Shown here: positions 1 through 12,324 of the stretch, in pieces
Layout of the letters: every line of letters begins with the position of its first letter
How positions within the stretch are numbered: the first letter of the stretch is position 1
From: Stenotrophomonas mori
Lineage (GTDB): Bacteria > Pseudomonadota > Gammaproteobacteria > Xanthomonadales > Xanthomonadaceae
Assembly: GCF_023556335.1 (NCBI RefSeq)
Contig: NZ_JAIKTS010000001.1
Coordinates: 992,001 to 1,056,000, forward strand
DNA length: 64,000 nt
Direction: 5' to 3'
Translations under genes and position numbers: made by a program
The notes under the pieces: generated by a model
Database searches by the model: none
Told to the model about the DNA's origin: nothing
What the model saw: the letters and a program-made list of their open reading frames with translations, nothing else

Positions 1-154
1 ACTCGGCGCCATGGATCTCGTCGGCCAGGGTCACGAACCCGGCCAGCGGCAGCAGCAGGCAGACGAACAGCACGGCGATGCGCCAGCCGTTGTGCACCAG
101 CCAGCTGCGGATCCGGGCCGCCTCGCGGCGGGCCTCAGCCGGCGCCGCGCGCAT
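1..154 (-). CDS. Membrane protein N-terminus, probable PAP2 phosphatase (partial)
   Basis: Only the first 51 codons lie in the window; the gene runs off the left edge. A polar, Arg/Ala-rich start of about 20 residues is followed by a hydrophobic segment ([18 protein letters not shown]) that looks like a first transmembrane helix, then LADEIHGAE. This pattern resembles the N-terminus of PAP2-family lipid phosphatases seen next to ispG in xanthomonads, but no catalytic motif is visible in this fragment. Its ATG overlaps the last codons of ispG, which suggests translational coupling. It could be another small inner-membrane protein. Confidence 0.5.
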   Translation of the reverse strand, partial: MRAAPAEARREAARIRSWLVHNGWRIAVLFVCLLLPLAGFVTLADEIHGAE

Positions 155-1400
155 AGCGGGTCTCGACGTAGTCGTCGATCAGCGCCACGAACTCCTGCGC
201 GATGTTCTCGCCCCGCAAGGTGACCTTCTTCTGGCCGTCCACGAACACCGGCGCGGCCGGTGCCTCGCCGGTGCCCGGCAGGGAGATGCCGATGTCGGCG
301 TGGCGCGATTCGCCCGGGCCGTTCACGATGCAGCCCATCACCGCCAGGGTCATGCTCTCCGCCCCCGGGTGGCTGACACGCCAGAGCGGCATCTTCTCGC
401 GCACGTGGTCCTGCACCACCCGGGCCAGCTCCTGGAAGAACTCCGACGTGGTGCGCCCGCAGCCCGGGCAGGCCGTGACCATCGGCGTGAACGCGCGCTG
501 CCCGGTGGTCTGCAGCAGTTCCTGGGCGACGATCACTTCCTGGGTCCGCGGCTGCCCCGGCTCCGGCGTGAGCGAGATGCGGATGGTGTCGCCGATGCCT
601 TCCTGCAGCAGCACCGCCAGCGCCGCGGCGGACGCGACGATGCCCTTGCTGCCGATGCCCGCCTCGGTGAGGCCCAGGTGCAGGGCGAAATCGGAGCGCT
701 GCGCCAGGTCGCGGTAGACCGCGATCAGCTCCTGCACCCCACTGACCTTGGCCGACAGCACGATGCGCTCGCGCGGCAGGCCCAGCTCGACCGCGGTCTC
801 GGCCGAATCCAGCGCCGAGCGGATCAACGCCTCGCGCAGCACCCGGCCGGCATCCCACGGCTGCTCGCGCTGGCTGTTCTCGTCCATCAGCCGGGCCGCC
901 AGGGCCTGGTCCAGCGACCCCCAGTTGGCGCCGATGCGCACCGGCTTGTCGTACTGGATGGCGAACTCGATCAGCTGCGCGAACTGGGTGTCCTTCTTCT
1001 TGCCGAAGCCGACGTTGCCCGGGTTGATGCGGTACTTCGCCAGCGCCTCGGCGCAGGCCGGCTCGCCGGCCAGCAGCTGATGGCCGTTGTAGTGGAAGTC
1101 GCCGATCAACGGCACCTCGACCCCCATCATCCGCAGTTTCTCGACGATGCGCGGGATGGCCGCGGCCGACTCGGCGTTGTTGACCGTCAGCCGCACCATT
1201 TCCGACCCGGCGCGCCAGAGCTCGGCCACCTGCCGGACGCTGGCGGCGATGTCGGCGGTGTCGGTGTTGGTCATCGACTGGACGACCACGGGATGGCCGC
1301 CGCCGACCTTCACCCCGCCGATGTCCACGGCTCGGGTGATGCGTCGGGGCCAGGCGGTGGCGTCGGCGGGGGGAGTCGGGCGGGTGACGGCGTCGTGCAT
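135..1400 (-). CDS. ispG: 4-hydroxy-3-methylbut-2-enyl diphosphate synthase (flavodoxin) IspG
   Basis: Penultimate enzyme of the MEP isoprenoid pathway: it reductively converts ME-cPP to HMBPP with a [4Fe-4S] cluster in the cytoplasm. The 421-residue product contains the cluster-ligand regions CPGCGRTT and [10 protein letters not shown] near the C-terminus and the N-terminal VQSMTNTDT motif. The length fits the gammaproteobacterial form. I chose the ATG giving MHDAVTRP because related proteins start there; an ATG three codons upstream (1409) is also possible. It is divergent from the sensor kinase gene, with about 80 bp between starts, and is followed by the overlapping membrane protein gene. 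Confidence 0.95.
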   Translation of the reverse strand: MHDAVTRPTPPADATAWPRRITRAVDIGGVKVGGGHPVVVQSMTNTDTADIAASVRQVAELWRAGSEMVRLTVNNAESAAAIPRIVEKLRMMGVEVPLIGDFHYNGHQLLAGEPACAEALAKYRINPGNVGFGKKKDTQFAQLIEFAIQYDKPVRIGANWGSLDQALAARLMDENSQREQPWDAGRVLREALIRSALDSAETAVELGLPRERIVLSAKVSGVQELIAVYRDLAQRSDFALHLGLTEAGIGSKGIVASAAALAVLLQEGIGDTIRISLTPEPGQPRTQEVIVAQELLQTTGQRAFTPMVTACPGCGRTTSEFFQELARVVQDHVREKMPLWRVSHPGAESMTLAVMGCIVNGPGESRHADIGISLPGTGEAPAAPVFVDGQKKVTLRGENIAQEFVALIDDYVETRYARGAG

Positions 1401-1483
1401 GGCGCGCATCTTAACGCGCCGGCTTCGCGTACCGCATGAATCCCGGGCGAGCGGCACTGCGCGCGAACGCCTACGATGCGCAC

Positions 1484-2710
1484 ATGGACTTCCCGGACAC
1501 CTCGTTCCAGCGCACCCTGTGCAGCCTGCGCTGGCTGGCCACCGCCGGCCAGGCCACCGCCATCCTGGTCGCCACCTGGCTGCTGGGGCTGGACCTGCCG
1601 CTGGTGCCGTTGTGGAGCGGCGTATGCGTGCTGGCGCTGTTCAACCTGTCCGTGCAGCTGCACGTGCACGCCACCGACCCGGCGCCGGTCACCGCCTTCG
1701 GGCACATCCTGGTCGATGTCGCGGTGCTGACCTGGATGGTCGGCTGGAGCGGCGGCATCGCCAATCCGTTCGGCTCGCTGTTCCTGATCCTGATCGCGCT
1801 GGCCGCGCTCGCCCTGCCCCTGCGCTGGACCCATGCGGTGGCCGCCGCCTGCGTGGCCGGCTATGCGACGAGCGCGGTGTTCGGGCGGCCGCTGCAGGGC
1901 GGCTACTTCGATTCGATGAGCCTGCACCTGTGGGGGGCGGCGGCCAACTTCCTGCTGTCCAGCGTGGTCGTGCTGGTGTTCTCCACGCGCCTGGCGGCGG
2001 CCCTGCGCGAGCGCGAGAACCAGCTGGCGCTGCTGCGCGAGCGCTTCGTGCGCAACGAGGGCATCGTCGCCCTGGCCACGCACGCGGCCTCGGTGGCGCA
2101 CGAGCTGAACACCCCGCTGGCGACCATGACCCTGCTGGCCGACGACATCGCCGAGCAGCAACCGGGCAACCCGGAGATCCAGGAGGACCTGGACACCCTG
2201 CGCGAGCTGCTGGTGCAGTGCCGGGAACGGGTGCTGGCGCTGGCCGCGCCGGCCGAGGGCGCGCGCAGCCGGGCGCGGGTGTCGATCGGCGACATCCTCG
2301 AGCAATGGCGGCTGGTGCGCCCGACGGTGCAGCTGCGCCGCAACCCCGACGTTCCGCTGCGGCTCGCCCTTGATCCGGGCGTCGGCCACCTGCTGCAGGT
2401 GCTGCTGAACAACGCCGCCGATGCCGGCGAGGCCCTGGGCAATGCCCGGGTCGACCTGGACCTGCGGGTCGCCGAAGGCCACCTGCATGGCGAAGTGCGC
2501 GATTATGGGCCCGGCTTCAGCGCCAGCCAGGCCGCCCTGCCCGGTACCCTGTTCAACAGCGGCAAGACCGACGGCATGGGCGTGGGCCTGGCGCTGTCGC
2601 ACGCCACCATCGAACGGCTGCACGGAGAGCTGTGGATGCGCCCGGCCGAAGGCCGCGGCGCACGCGTCGGCTTCCGTCTGCCCCTTGCCAACCTGGAAGC
2701 CCCCCGATGA
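1484..2710 (+). CDS. RegB/PrrB/RoxS-type redox sensor histidine kinase
   Basis: 408-residue membrane histidine kinase. About six hydrophobic segments span residues 20-170. Between the middle segments lies GGIANPF (residues 90-96), matching the GGxxNPF heptapeptide that in RegB is linked to quinone sensing. The H-box is [11 protein letters not shown] with the probable phosphorylated His206. A cysteine at residue 246 sits where RegB has its redox-active cysteine; this placement is by eye. An N-box (LLNNAADAG) and G-boxes (DYGPGFS, GVGLALS) complete the ATPase domain. Its TGA overlaps the ATG of the response regulator by four bases, so the two are co-translated. Family knowledge predicts control of energy metabolism by electron-transport state; the targets here are unknown. 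Confidence 0.87.
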   Translation: MDFPDTSFQRTLCSLRWLATAGQATAILVATWLLGLDLPLVPLWSGVCVLALFNLSVQLHVHATDPAPVTAFGHILVDVAVLTWMVGWSGGIANPFGSLFLILIALAALALPLRWTHAVAAACVAGYATSAVFGRPLQGGYFDSMSLHLWGAAANFLLSSVVVLVFSTRLAAALRERENQLALLRERFVRNEGIVALATHAASVAHELNTPLATMTLLADDIAEQQPGNPEIQEDLDTLRELLVQCRERVLALAAPAEGARSRARVSIGDILEQWRLVRPTVQLRRNPDVPLRLALDPGVGHLLQVLLNNAADAGEALGNARVDLDLRVAEGHLHGEVRDYGPGFSASQAALPGTLFNSGKTDGMGVGLALSHATIERLHGELWMRPAEGRGARVGFRLPLANLEAPR

Positions 2711-3273
2711 CCGCTCCCTCCCTATGCGGCCTGCTGGTCGACGACGACCCCCTGTACCTGCGCACCCTGCAGCGCAGCCTGGCCCGCCGCGAGATCCAGA
2801 CCGACACCGCCCACGACCTGGCCGGCGCGCTGGAGCAGGCCACGCGCTCGCCTCCGGCCTTCGCGCTGATCGACCTCAAGCTCGGCAGCGAATCGGGGCT
2901 GGCGCTGATCCAGCCGCTGCGCGAGCTGCGCGCGGACATGCGCATCCTGCTGGTCACCGGCTATGCCTCCATCGCCACCGCGGTGGAAGCGATCAAGCTC
3001 GGCGCCGACGACTACCTGCCCAAGCCGGCCACCGTGCCGATGATCCTGCGGGCACTGGGCGAGACCGACGACGGCCACGAGGAACCGGAGGACGTGGAGC
3101 CGCCCGATGCCATGACCCCGATCAGCCGCCTGCAGTGGGAACACATCCAGCAGGCCCTGCACGAGACCGGTGGCAACGTCTCCGCGGCCGCGCGCCTGCT
3201 CGGCATGCACCGCCGCTCGCTGCAGCGCAAACTGCAGAAACGGCCCAGCCCGGAACGCGACCCGAACCGTTGA
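2707..3273 (+). CDS. RegA/PrrA/ActR-type response regulator
   Basis: 188-residue response regulator. The receiver domain has the acidic pocket VDDD (11-14), phospho-acceptor Asp56, Thr84 and Lys106. A short acidic, proline-containing linker (about 120-135) leads to a Fis-type helix-turn-helix at the C-terminus (ETGGNVSAAARLLGMHRRSL). Single-domain plus Fis-HTH architecture and partnership with a GGxxNPF kinase place it in the RegA family rather than the NtrC or OmpR families. The start overlaps the kinase stop (ATGA). Confidence 0.88.
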   Translation: MTAPSLCGLLVDDDPLYLRTLQRSLARREIQTDTAHDLAGALEQATRSPPAFALIDLKLGSESGLALIQPLRELRADMRILLVTGYASIATAVEAIKLGADDYLPKPATVPMILRALGETDDGHEEPEDVEPPDAMTPISRLQWEHIQQALHETGGNVSAAARLLGMHRRSLQRKLQKRPSPERDPNR

Positions 3274-4115
3274 GGACGGCGTTGGCCCCTGGGGTGTCCA
3301 GGCGTGCCCGCCCCCGAGAGAGCTCCCTCCGGCACTCGCCGCCGCCGGCGCGGTCCTTCCGCTCCGGCATTCAAGAGCGGTGTTCGCCGTCCCCCCTTTC
3401 ATCCTCCTCCTGAACTGCGCGGGACGTTCCGCGGAGCCCCCGGGAGACGGGGCATCGCCCCATGCTATGGCGTTCTATCGGCGCAGCGGCGACAGAACCG
3501 GCCCGCTCCCGCGTCCGTCATCCCCACGACAAGCCCGCCGCTCCGGCATGCCCGCTGCTCCGCATGCAGCAGGACGTCGCAAAGGCCGAATGAATCCGCA
3601 TCGCCCCGCCTGTATCGCGGCGAAGGCATGCCGTCTTCGATACGGAACGGCACGGCGACCCCGACACCCCCGCCAGCCGCATCCCCGTCATGGTTGGCGC
3701 GGACGATCCGCCAGCCGAGCACGGCCTGCGGCGCCGCGCGGGTGGCATCCCGGTTCAGGCCGACCCTCACCACCTGCAGGCAGCTGACCGCCCCACGCTG
3801 CCCACGCCCGCCCGGATCGTCACATTCCCTTCAACGCCGTCTCTCTTCACCACGAACGGAGAGGCGGGGGGATGGGCACGCAGCTACGTTTCATCGAGGC
3901 GCGCGGTGGAAGGCGTCCCAAGCTGCCCCTCTTCGCAGCGCACGGCCGGCGCGGCGCCAGGCATCCCGATCAGCATCGGCACGACAACGAGCGCCCCGCG
4001 GCGGGGCGACCCAAATCGCCCGTGCAGCTTCTTCTCCAACGCGGCGCCCCTTGCCGATCCCGGAAGGAACGGAGGGCGGACACTGCAATCCGGCGCGCCC
4101 TGCGGGTGACCCCGA
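3274..4115. other. Long intergenic stretch without a convincing gene
   Basis: About 840 bp separate the response regulator from the acnB terminator. Open frames exist on both strands, as expected at this GC content, but none has a recognisable domain, a good ribosome site and a plausible composition together. The least unlikely is a minus-strand frame at 3465-3773 (102 codons), which I do not recognise. A GC-rich inverted repeat (CGCCCC-GCGG-type) lies near 3991-4010. The stretch may hold a decayed gene or a small RNA; nothing here can be asserted. Confidence 0.5.
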
Positions 4116-4148
4116 AAAATGGAACGCCCGGCCGACGCCGGGCGTTCC
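4116..4148 (-). terminator. Rho-independent terminator of acnB
   Basis: A perfect 12-bp stem (4121-4132 with 4137-4148, GGAACGCCCGGC and its complement) closes a 4-nt loop. On the minus strand it is followed by a T5 run (complement of AAAAA at 4116-4120). It lies 15 bp past the acnB stop codon. Confidence 0.9.
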
Positions 4149-4163
4149 ACATGCGGGCCAGGC

Positions 4164-6755
4164 TTACGCCGCGACGGTGTCGGCCACGTCCTTGTACTCC
4201 GCGATCTGGTCGAAGTTCATGTAGCGGTAGATCGCATCGCCGTTGGCGTTGATCACGCCGACGTCCGCCATGTACTCCTCGCGGGTCGGGATCCGGCCCA
4301 GGCGCGCGCAGATCGCGGCCAGCTCCGCCGACCCCAGGTACACGTTGGTGTTGCGGCCCAGGCGGTTCGGGAAGTTGCGGGTCGAGGTCGACATCGCGGT
4401 GGAGCCTTCGCGGATCTGCGCCTGGTTGCCCATGCACAGCGAGCAGCCCGGCATCTCGGTGCGTGCGCCGGCGTTGCCGAAGGTGCCGTAGTGGCCTTCC
4501 TTGGTCAGCTCGCTGGCGTCCATCTTGGTGGGCGGCGCGATCCACAGGCGCGTGGGCAGGTCGCGCTTGCCTTCCAGCAGCTTGGCGGCGGCGCGGAAGT
4601 GGCCGATGTTGGTCATGCACGAACCGATGAACACTTCGTCGATCTGCGCGCCGGCCACGTCGGACAGGGTCTTCACGTCGTCCGGGTCGTTCGGGCAGGC
4701 CACGATGGGTTCATGCACGTCGGCCAGGTCGATCTCGATGACCGCTGCGTACTCGGCGTCGGCGTCCGGCTCCAGCAGCTGCGGGTCGGCCAGCCATGCT
4801 TCCATCTTCTCGATGCGGCGCGCCAGCGAACGGGCATCGGCATAGCCCTCGGCGATCATGTTCTTCAGCAGCACGATGTTGCTGTTGAGGTACTCGATGA
4901 TCGGCTCCTTGTTCAGGCGCACGCTGCAGCCGGCGGCCGAGCGCTCGGCCGAGGCGTCGGACAGCTCGAACGCCTGCTCCACCTTCAGGTCCGGCAGGCC
5001 CTCGATCTCGAGGATGCGACCGGAGAAGATGTTCTTCTTGCCGGCCTTGGCCACGGTCAGCAGGCCCTGCTTGATCGCGTACAGCGGGATGGCGTTGACC
5101 AGGTCGCGCAGGGTCACGCCCGGCTGCAGCTGGCCCTTGAAGCGCACCAGCACCGACTCGGGCATGTCCAGCGGCATCACCCCGGTGGCGGCGGCGAAGG
5201 CGACCAGGCCGGAGCCGGCCGGGAACGAAATGCCGATCGGGAAGCGGGTGTGGCTGTCGCCGCCGGTACCGACGGTGTCCGGCAGCAGCATGCGGTTGAG
5301 CCAGCTGTGGATCACACCGTCGCCGGGACGCAGCGAGATGCCGCCACGGGTGGAGATGAACTCCGGCAGGGTGTGGTGGGTCTTGACGTCCACCGGCTTC
5401 GGATAGGCCGCGGTGTGGCAGAACGACTGCATCACCAGGTCGGCCGAGAAGCCCAGGCAGGCCAGGTCCTTCAGCTCGTCGCGGGTCATCGGCCCGGTGG
5501 TGTCCTGCGACCCCACCGAGGTCATCTTCGGCTCGCAGTAGGTGCCCGGGCGCATGCCCTGGCCTTCCGGCAGGCCGCAGGCGCGGCCGACCATCTTCTG
5601 CGCCAGCGAGAAGCCCTTGCCGGTGTCGGCCGGCTGCACCGGCAGGCGGAACAGTTCGGTGACCGGCAGGCCCAGCGCCTCGCGTGCCTTCGCGGTCAGG
5701 CCGCGGCCGACGATCAGCGGAATGCGGCCACCGGCACGCACCTCGTCGAACAGCACCTCCGACTTGACCTGGAACTCGGCGATCACCTTGCCGTCCTTCA
5801 GCGCCTTGCCTTCGTAGGGGCGCAGCTCGACGACATCGCCGTGCGCCATCTCCGTCACGTCCAGCTCGATCGGCAGCGCGCCGGCATCTTCCATGGTGTT
5901 GTAGAAGATCGGCGCGATCTTGCCACCCAGGCAGACGCCGCCGGCGCGCTTGTTCGGGATGAACGGGATGTCGTCACCGGTCCACCACAGCACGCTGTTG
6001 GTGGCCGACTTGCGCGAGGAGCCGGTACCGACCACGTCGCCGACGTAGGCGACCAGGTGGCCCTTTTCCTTGAGCGACAGGATCTGCTGGATCGGGCCGC
6101 GCTTGCCGTCCTCTTCCGGGGTGAACGGCGCGTCGTCGCGCTTGTTCTTCAGCATCGCCAGGGCGTGCATCGGGATGTCCGGGCGGGTGGTGGCGTCAGG
6201 CGCCGGCGACAGGTCGTCGGTGTTGGTCTCGCCGGGCACCTTGAACACGGTGATGGTCAGGCTTTCCGGTACTTCCGGCTTGCTGGTGAACCACTCGGCA
6301 TCGGCCCAGCTGCGCAGCACCGCCTGGGCATGGGCATTGCCGGCCCGGGCCTTGTCCTGCACGTCGTGGAAGGCATCGAACACCAGCAGGGTGTGCTTCA
6401 GGCCGTCGGCGGCCAGGGCCCCCACCTCGGCGTCGTCCAGCAGCTGGATCAACGGTGCGACGTTGTAGCCGCCCAGCATGGTGCCCAGCAGCTCGGTGGC
6501 GCGCGCGCGGTCGATCAGCGCGCTGCGCTCGCTGCCCAGGGCGATGGCGGCCAGGTAGGACGCCTTGACCTTGGCGGCATCGTCGACGCCGGCCGGCACC
6601 CGGTGGGTGATCAGGTCCAGCAGGAACTCGGCCTCGCCGGCCGGCGGGTTCTTCAGCAGTTCGATGACATCGGCCGTCTGCTGCGCGCTCAGCGGCAGCG
6701 GCGGGATGCCGAGCGCAGCGCGCTCGGCGACGTGGTGGCGATAGGCTTCCAACAT
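4164..6755 (-). CDS. acnB: Bifunctional aconitate hydratase 2 / 2-methylisocitrate dehydratase AcnB
   Basis: 863-residue aconitase B. It interconverts citrate and isocitrate in the TCA cycle and, in relatives, also hydrates 2-methylaconitate. The N-terminal helical HEAT-like domain begins [16 protein letters not shown]; the swivel domain ([15 protein letters not shown]) comes next, as is typical of AcnB, where it precedes the Fe-S domains. Fe-S cluster cysteines occur in SCMTNIGHF and in GCSLCMGNQ. Length matches the family (about 860). A strong terminator follows. It is transcribed away from vapBC and acnA, so the two aconitases probably have separate control. Confidence 0.97.
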   Translation of the reverse strand: MLEAYRHHVAERAALGIPPLPLSAQQTADVIELLKNPPAGEAEFLLDLITHRVPAGVDDAAKVKASYLAAIALGSERSALIDRARATELLGTMLGGYNVAPLIQLLDDAEVGALAADGLKHTLLVFDAFHDVQDKARAGNAHAQAVLRSWADAEWFTSKPEVPESLTITVFKVPGETNTDDLSPAPDATTRPDIPMHALAMLKNKRDDAPFTPEEDGKRGPIQQILSLKEKGHLVAYVGDVVGTGSSRKSATNSVLWWTGDDIPFIPNKRAGGVCLGGKIAPIFYNTMEDAGALPIELDVTEMAHGDVVELRPYEGKALKDGKVIAEFQVKSEVLFDEVRAGGRIPLIVGRGLTAKAREALGLPVTELFRLPVQPADTGKGFSLAQKMVGRACGLPEGQGMRPGTYCEPKMTSVGSQDTTGPMTRDELKDLACLGFSADLVMQSFCHTAAYPKPVDVKTHHTLPEFISTRGGISLRPGDGVIHSWLNRMLLPDTVGTGGDSHTRFPIGISFPAGSGLVAFAAATGVMPLDMPESVLVRFKGQLQPGVTLRDLVNAIPLYAIKQGLLTVAKAGKKNIFSGRILEIEGLPDLKVEQAFELSDASAERSAAGCSVRLNKEPIIEYLNSNIVLLKNMIAEGYADARSLARRIEKMEAWLADPQLLEPDADAEYAAVIEIDLADVHEPIVACPNDPDDVKTLSDVAGAQIDEVFIGSCMTNIGHFRAAAKLLEGKRDLPTRLWIAPPTKMDASELTKEGHYGTFGNAGARTEMPGCSLCMGNQAQIREGSTAMSTSTRNFPNRLGRNTNVYLGSAELAAICARLGRIPTREEYMADVGVINANGDAIYRYMNFDQIAEYKDVADTVAA

Positions 6756-6803
6756 GGCAACTCCCGGGTAATGCAGTGTGGTTTTCAGGGTGTTCGTATG
6801 GGC

Positions 6804-7202
6804 TCAGGCGTGCGGCACGATCAGCTTCAGGCCCTTGAAGTAGTCGCGGAAAAAACGGTCGTTCCAGGTGATCAGGCCATCGCACTGCAACAGGGCGTGC
6901 GCGCCCACCAGGAAGTCGTCCAGGCTGCGGCCGCCGCCATCGCGCTGCCGCTGGCGGCGATGCATCTCGCCGGCACGCAGCGCCGACTTGGCCTCCAGCG
7001 GACTGAAATGGATGCCCATCTCCTCCAGCGCCTCCTGCACCTGCGCGCCGCCGCGCAGGGCCGCGCAGATCTCGGCCAGGGTGGTGCCGCAGACCACGAC
7101 CCGGCCGCCGACCAGCGCCTGCCGCAGGCAGGCCTCGACCGCATCGGCACGGGCACCGTCGCTGAGCAGCTCGATCAGGACCGGGGAGTCGACCGCGATC
7201 AC
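6804..7202 (-). CDS. vapC: VapC-family PIN-domain ribonuclease toxin
   Basis: 132-residue PIN-domain protein. Candidate metal-binding acidic residues are Asp5 (VDSPVLIELL), Glu44 (TLAEI), Asp95/Asp96 (SLDDFLVGAHAL) and Asp115 (TWNDRFF). Family members are endoribonucleases, often cleaving tRNA or rRNA, held inactive by the cognate antitoxin. It starts with GTG, overlapping the antitoxin stop by four bases (GTGA), a normal vapBC layout. All catalytic residues appear intact. The actual RNA target cannot be read from sequence. Confidence 0.88.
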   Translation of the reverse strand: MIAVDSPVLIELLSDGARADAVEACLRQALVGGRVVVCGTTLAEICAALRGGAQVQEALEEMGIHFSPLEAKSALRAGEMHRRQRQRDGGGRSLDDFLVGAHALLQCDGLITWNDRFFRDYFKGLKLIVPHA

Positions 7203-7432
7203 GCCTCGCCGGCCTCGTCGCGCACGGTCCGCACGGCCTGCTCGGCCGACTCGAAGCCGTCCAGCGCGAACTTGCCGCGGGCACGCGAGATCGCGTCGTC
7301 CACGCTCTTGCGGAGAATGATGCGGCTGCCTTCCAGCTCGACCTTCAGCAGCGTCCCCTTGGTCAATCCGAGGGCATCGCGCACGGCCTTGGGCAGGGTG
7401 ATCTGTCCGCGCTCGGCAACGGTGGCTTCCAT
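7199..7432 (-). CDS. vapB: AbrB/MazE-type antitoxin (VapB)
   Basis: 77-residue protein with an N-terminal SpoVT/AbrB swapped-hairpin domain (MEATVAERGQITLPKAVRDALG, residues 1-22 with the QITLPK signature) and an acidic C-terminal tail that should wrap the PIN toxin. The ATG at 7432 is chosen because the AbrB domain begins there and GAGG lies about 8 nt upstream; upstream in-frame codons lack similarity. The promoter carries a palindrome over the -10 box, consistent with autorepression by the toxin-antitoxin complex. Confidence 0.87.
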   Translation of the reverse strand: MEATVAERGQITLPKAVRDALGLTKGTLLKVELEGSRIILRKSVDDAISRARGKFALDGFESAEQAVRTVRDEAGEA

Positions 7433-7448
7433 GGGCGGCCTCGCTTCA

Positions 7449-7489
7449 AAGTATGGATGAATTATACATACTTCGCCCCGCATACCCAA
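7449..7489 (-). promoter_or_regulatory. vapBC promoter with overlapping palindromic operator
   Basis: On the minus strand a perfect TATAAT -10 (7461-7466) lies 17 bp from TTGGGT (7484-7489). The arms AAGTATG (7449-7455) and CATACTT (7467-7473) form a perfect 7-bp inverted repeat with an 11-bp spacer that contains the -10. A repressor bound there would block RNA polymerase, as expected for VapBC conditional autoregulation. The leader to the vapB ATG would be only about 20 nt. Binding itself is inferred. Confidence 0.75.
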
Positions 7490-7720
7490 ACCGCCGGCCG
7501 TCGCGCGCTCCGCCGTGAGGGCTTGTGCCGCAAGGCGTTGCCGGCATCTCGTGACACCGCTGCAACATTCCGGTGCGTATCCTGAAGCCCTTGCCGGGCG
7601 CTCGGCACGGGAAGATCGTCCATACTCGGACGGTCGATCACTGAACAGGGGCGCCCCGCCCCAGCCAGCTGGCGCGGCCATCCGCGCCATTGCACGCCAT
7701 CCGCAACAGGAGTCACCCGC

Positions 7721-10477
<2,757 letters not shown>

Positions 10478-10486
10478 CATCCCCCC

Positions 10487-10702
10487 GCCGGGCACTGCCC
10501 GGCGCTGCGGGAGGTTGTTCCAGGCCAGTGTGCGATGCGGGGCCATGCCCCGCCCGGGCATCATCGGCCACGCCCTGCCGGGCATGGCCCGGCGCTGCAG
10601 GGATGCGTCAGCCCGTTTGCAGGGCCCTGTCCCGCCTGGTGGGCATCACCGGCAACCGCCCCTGCCCGGGCATCCTCCCGATGGGCGCGGCCCGGCGCTG
10701 CA
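10487..10702. repeat. Three REP-like palindromes downstream of acnA
   Basis: GCCGGGC-ACT-GCCCGGC (10487-10503) and GCCGGGC-ATG-GCCCGGC (10577-10593) are both followed by GCTGC. A third, shorter copy (GGGC-GCG-GCCC, then GGCGCTGCAG) lies near 10684-10702. Read on the minus strand they begin GCAGCGCCGGGC, very like the first unit of the 83-bp array at 60971. They fill the gap between the convergent acnA and dnaB genes and may stabilise or terminate transcripts. Confidence 0.65.
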
Positions 10703-10741
10703 GAGGGCCGCCCGGGTGTCGGCCGGAAGCGCGGGCGCCGC

Positions 10742-12157
10742 TTACTCGAAGGCGCCGACGCTGTCGTGGCTGAGGTTGTCGAAGCGGGTGTATTCGCCGA
10801 AGAACTTGAGCTTGCAGGCGCCGGTCGGGCCGCCGCGGTGCTTGCCGATGATGATTTCGGCCAGGCCCTTGTCCGGCGAATTTTCCTTGTTGTAGTACTC
10901 GTCGCGGTAGATGAACACGATCATGTCCGCGTCCTGCTCGATGGCGCCTGACTCGCGCAGGTCGGCCATCACCGGACGCTTGTCGGTACGCGTTTCCAGC
11001 GAGCGGTTGAGCTGGGACAGGGCGATCACCGGTACGTTCAGCTCCTTGGCCAGGCCCTTGAGCGAGCGGCTGATCTCGGAGATCTCGGTGGCGCGGTTCT
11101 CGCTGTTGCCGGGCACGCTCATCAGCTGCAGGTAGTCGATCACCACCAGGCCCAGGTCGTGCTCGCGCTTGAGCCGGCGGCACTTGGAACGCAGCACCTC
11201 CGGCGACACGCCGGGCGTGTCGTCGATGAAGATCTTGGTCTCCTTGAGCATGCGGATGGCGCTGGTCACCCGGCTCCAGTCCTCGTCCTCCAGCTGGCCG
11301 GTGCGCAGGCGCTGGGCATTGATGCGCCCGTTGGAGGAAATCAGGCGCATCGCCAGCTGCGACGCCGACATTTCCATGGAGAACACCGCCACGCCCTTCT
11401 TGGACTTGATCGCCGCGTACTCGGCGATGTTCAGCGCGAAGGTGGTCTTGCCCATGGCCGGACGCGCGGCCAGGATGATCAGGTCGGTCGGCTGCAGACC
11501 CGCGGTCATCGCATCGAAATCGTTGTAGCCGGTCGGCAGGCCGGTGATGTTGCCGCCGTTCTCGAAGCGGTTGCGCAGCTCCTCGAAGGCGTCCTTCAGC
11601 GCGCCGGGCATGGCCACGAAATCGCTGCGCCCGCGCGCGCCCTGCTCGGCGATGGCGAACACCGACTTCTCCGCCGAGGCCAGCAGCTCGGTGCTGTCGC
11701 GGCCCTCCGGCTGGAAGCCGTCGTTGACGATGTCGGTGCCGACCTGGATCAGCTGCCGCAGCACCGCCTTGTCGCGCACGATCTCGGCGTAGGCGCCGAT
11801 GTTAGCCGCCGACGGCGTGGTGCTCGCCAGTTCGATCAGGTAGGCGCCGTCGCCGACCTGCTCCAGCTTGCCCTGCGATTCGAACCACTCGCCCAGGGTC
11901 ACCGCGTCGAACGGCCGGTCGCGCTCGGACAGCTCGCGGATCGCGCGGTAGATCAACTGGTGGTCGCGGCGGTAGAAGTCCTTTTCGGTCAGCGCTTCGT
12001 TGACCCGGTCGAAGGCCTCCGGGGCGAGCATGAGCCCCCCCAGCACCGCCTGCTCGGCCTCGACCGAATGCGGCGGCACGCGCAGGGTGTCGATGCGCTG
12101 TTCGCCGTGCTCGGCACGGTGCGGACGATCGGAACGGAAACCGGGACGGGCGGACAT
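10742..12157 (-). CDS. dnaB: Replicative DNA helicase DnaB
   Basis: 471-residue hexameric 5'-3' helicase of the replication fork, which unwinds DNA and recruits DnaG. The N-terminal DnaB domain begins after LRVPPHSVEAEQAVLGGLM. The RecA-like domain has Walker A AARPAMGKTTFALN and Walker B LGLVVIDYLQLM. I chose MSARPGF as the start; earlier in-frame codons extend into non-conserved GC-rich sequence. No intein is present in the Walker A or arginine-finger regions, where DnaB inteins usually insert. Confidence 0.96.
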   Translation of the reverse strand: MSARPGFRSDRPHRAEHGEQRIDTLRVPPHSVEAEQAVLGGLMLAPEAFDRVNEALTEKDFYRRDHQLIYRAIRELSERDRPFDAVTLGEWFESQGKLEQVGDGAYLIELASTTPSAANIGAYAEIVRDKAVLRQLIQVGTDIVNDGFQPEGRDSTELLASAEKSVFAIAEQGARGRSDFVAMPGALKDAFEELRNRFENGGNITGLPTGYNDFDAMTAGLQPTDLIILAARPAMGKTTFALNIAEYAAIKSKKGVAVFSMEMSASQLAMRLISSNGRINAQRLRTGQLEDEDWSRVTSAIRMLKETKIFIDDTPGVSPEVLRSKCRRLKREHDLGLVVIDYLQLMSVPGNSENRATEISEISRSLKGLAKELNVPVIALSQLNRSLETRTDKRPVMADLRESGAIEQDADMIVFIYRDEYYNKENSPDKGLAEIIIGKHRGGPTGACKLKFFGEYTRFDNLSHDSVGAFE

Positions 12158-12324
12158 GGAAACCTTGGGGATAGCAGGGAAACGACCCGTCCATGGTAGG
12201 CCGATGTGGCCCCTCAGTGTGGGGATAACTCGGTGGACAAGCTGTCCGTGCCCCGTGGATGGCGCCCGGCCCCGGCCTCCGCCCACGGCGGCGGCGACCG
12301 GCGGGCAGGACCGCCCGGCCAGGC

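Noticed and set aside
3465-3773. A 102-codon minus-strand frame in the empty region
   Set aside because: No recognised domain and no clear ribosome site; kept only as a possibility within the intergenic entry.
4119-7460. A 1113-codon plus-strand open frame opposite acnB and vapBC
   Set aside because: It is rich in His, Gln and Arg, lacks any domain, and lies over clear conserved genes; high GC makes such antisense frames common.
12212-12226. GTGTGGGGATAAC near dnaB, resembling a DnaA box
   Set aside because: It carries an extra base against the consensus and is alone; not enough for an origin or regulatory call.
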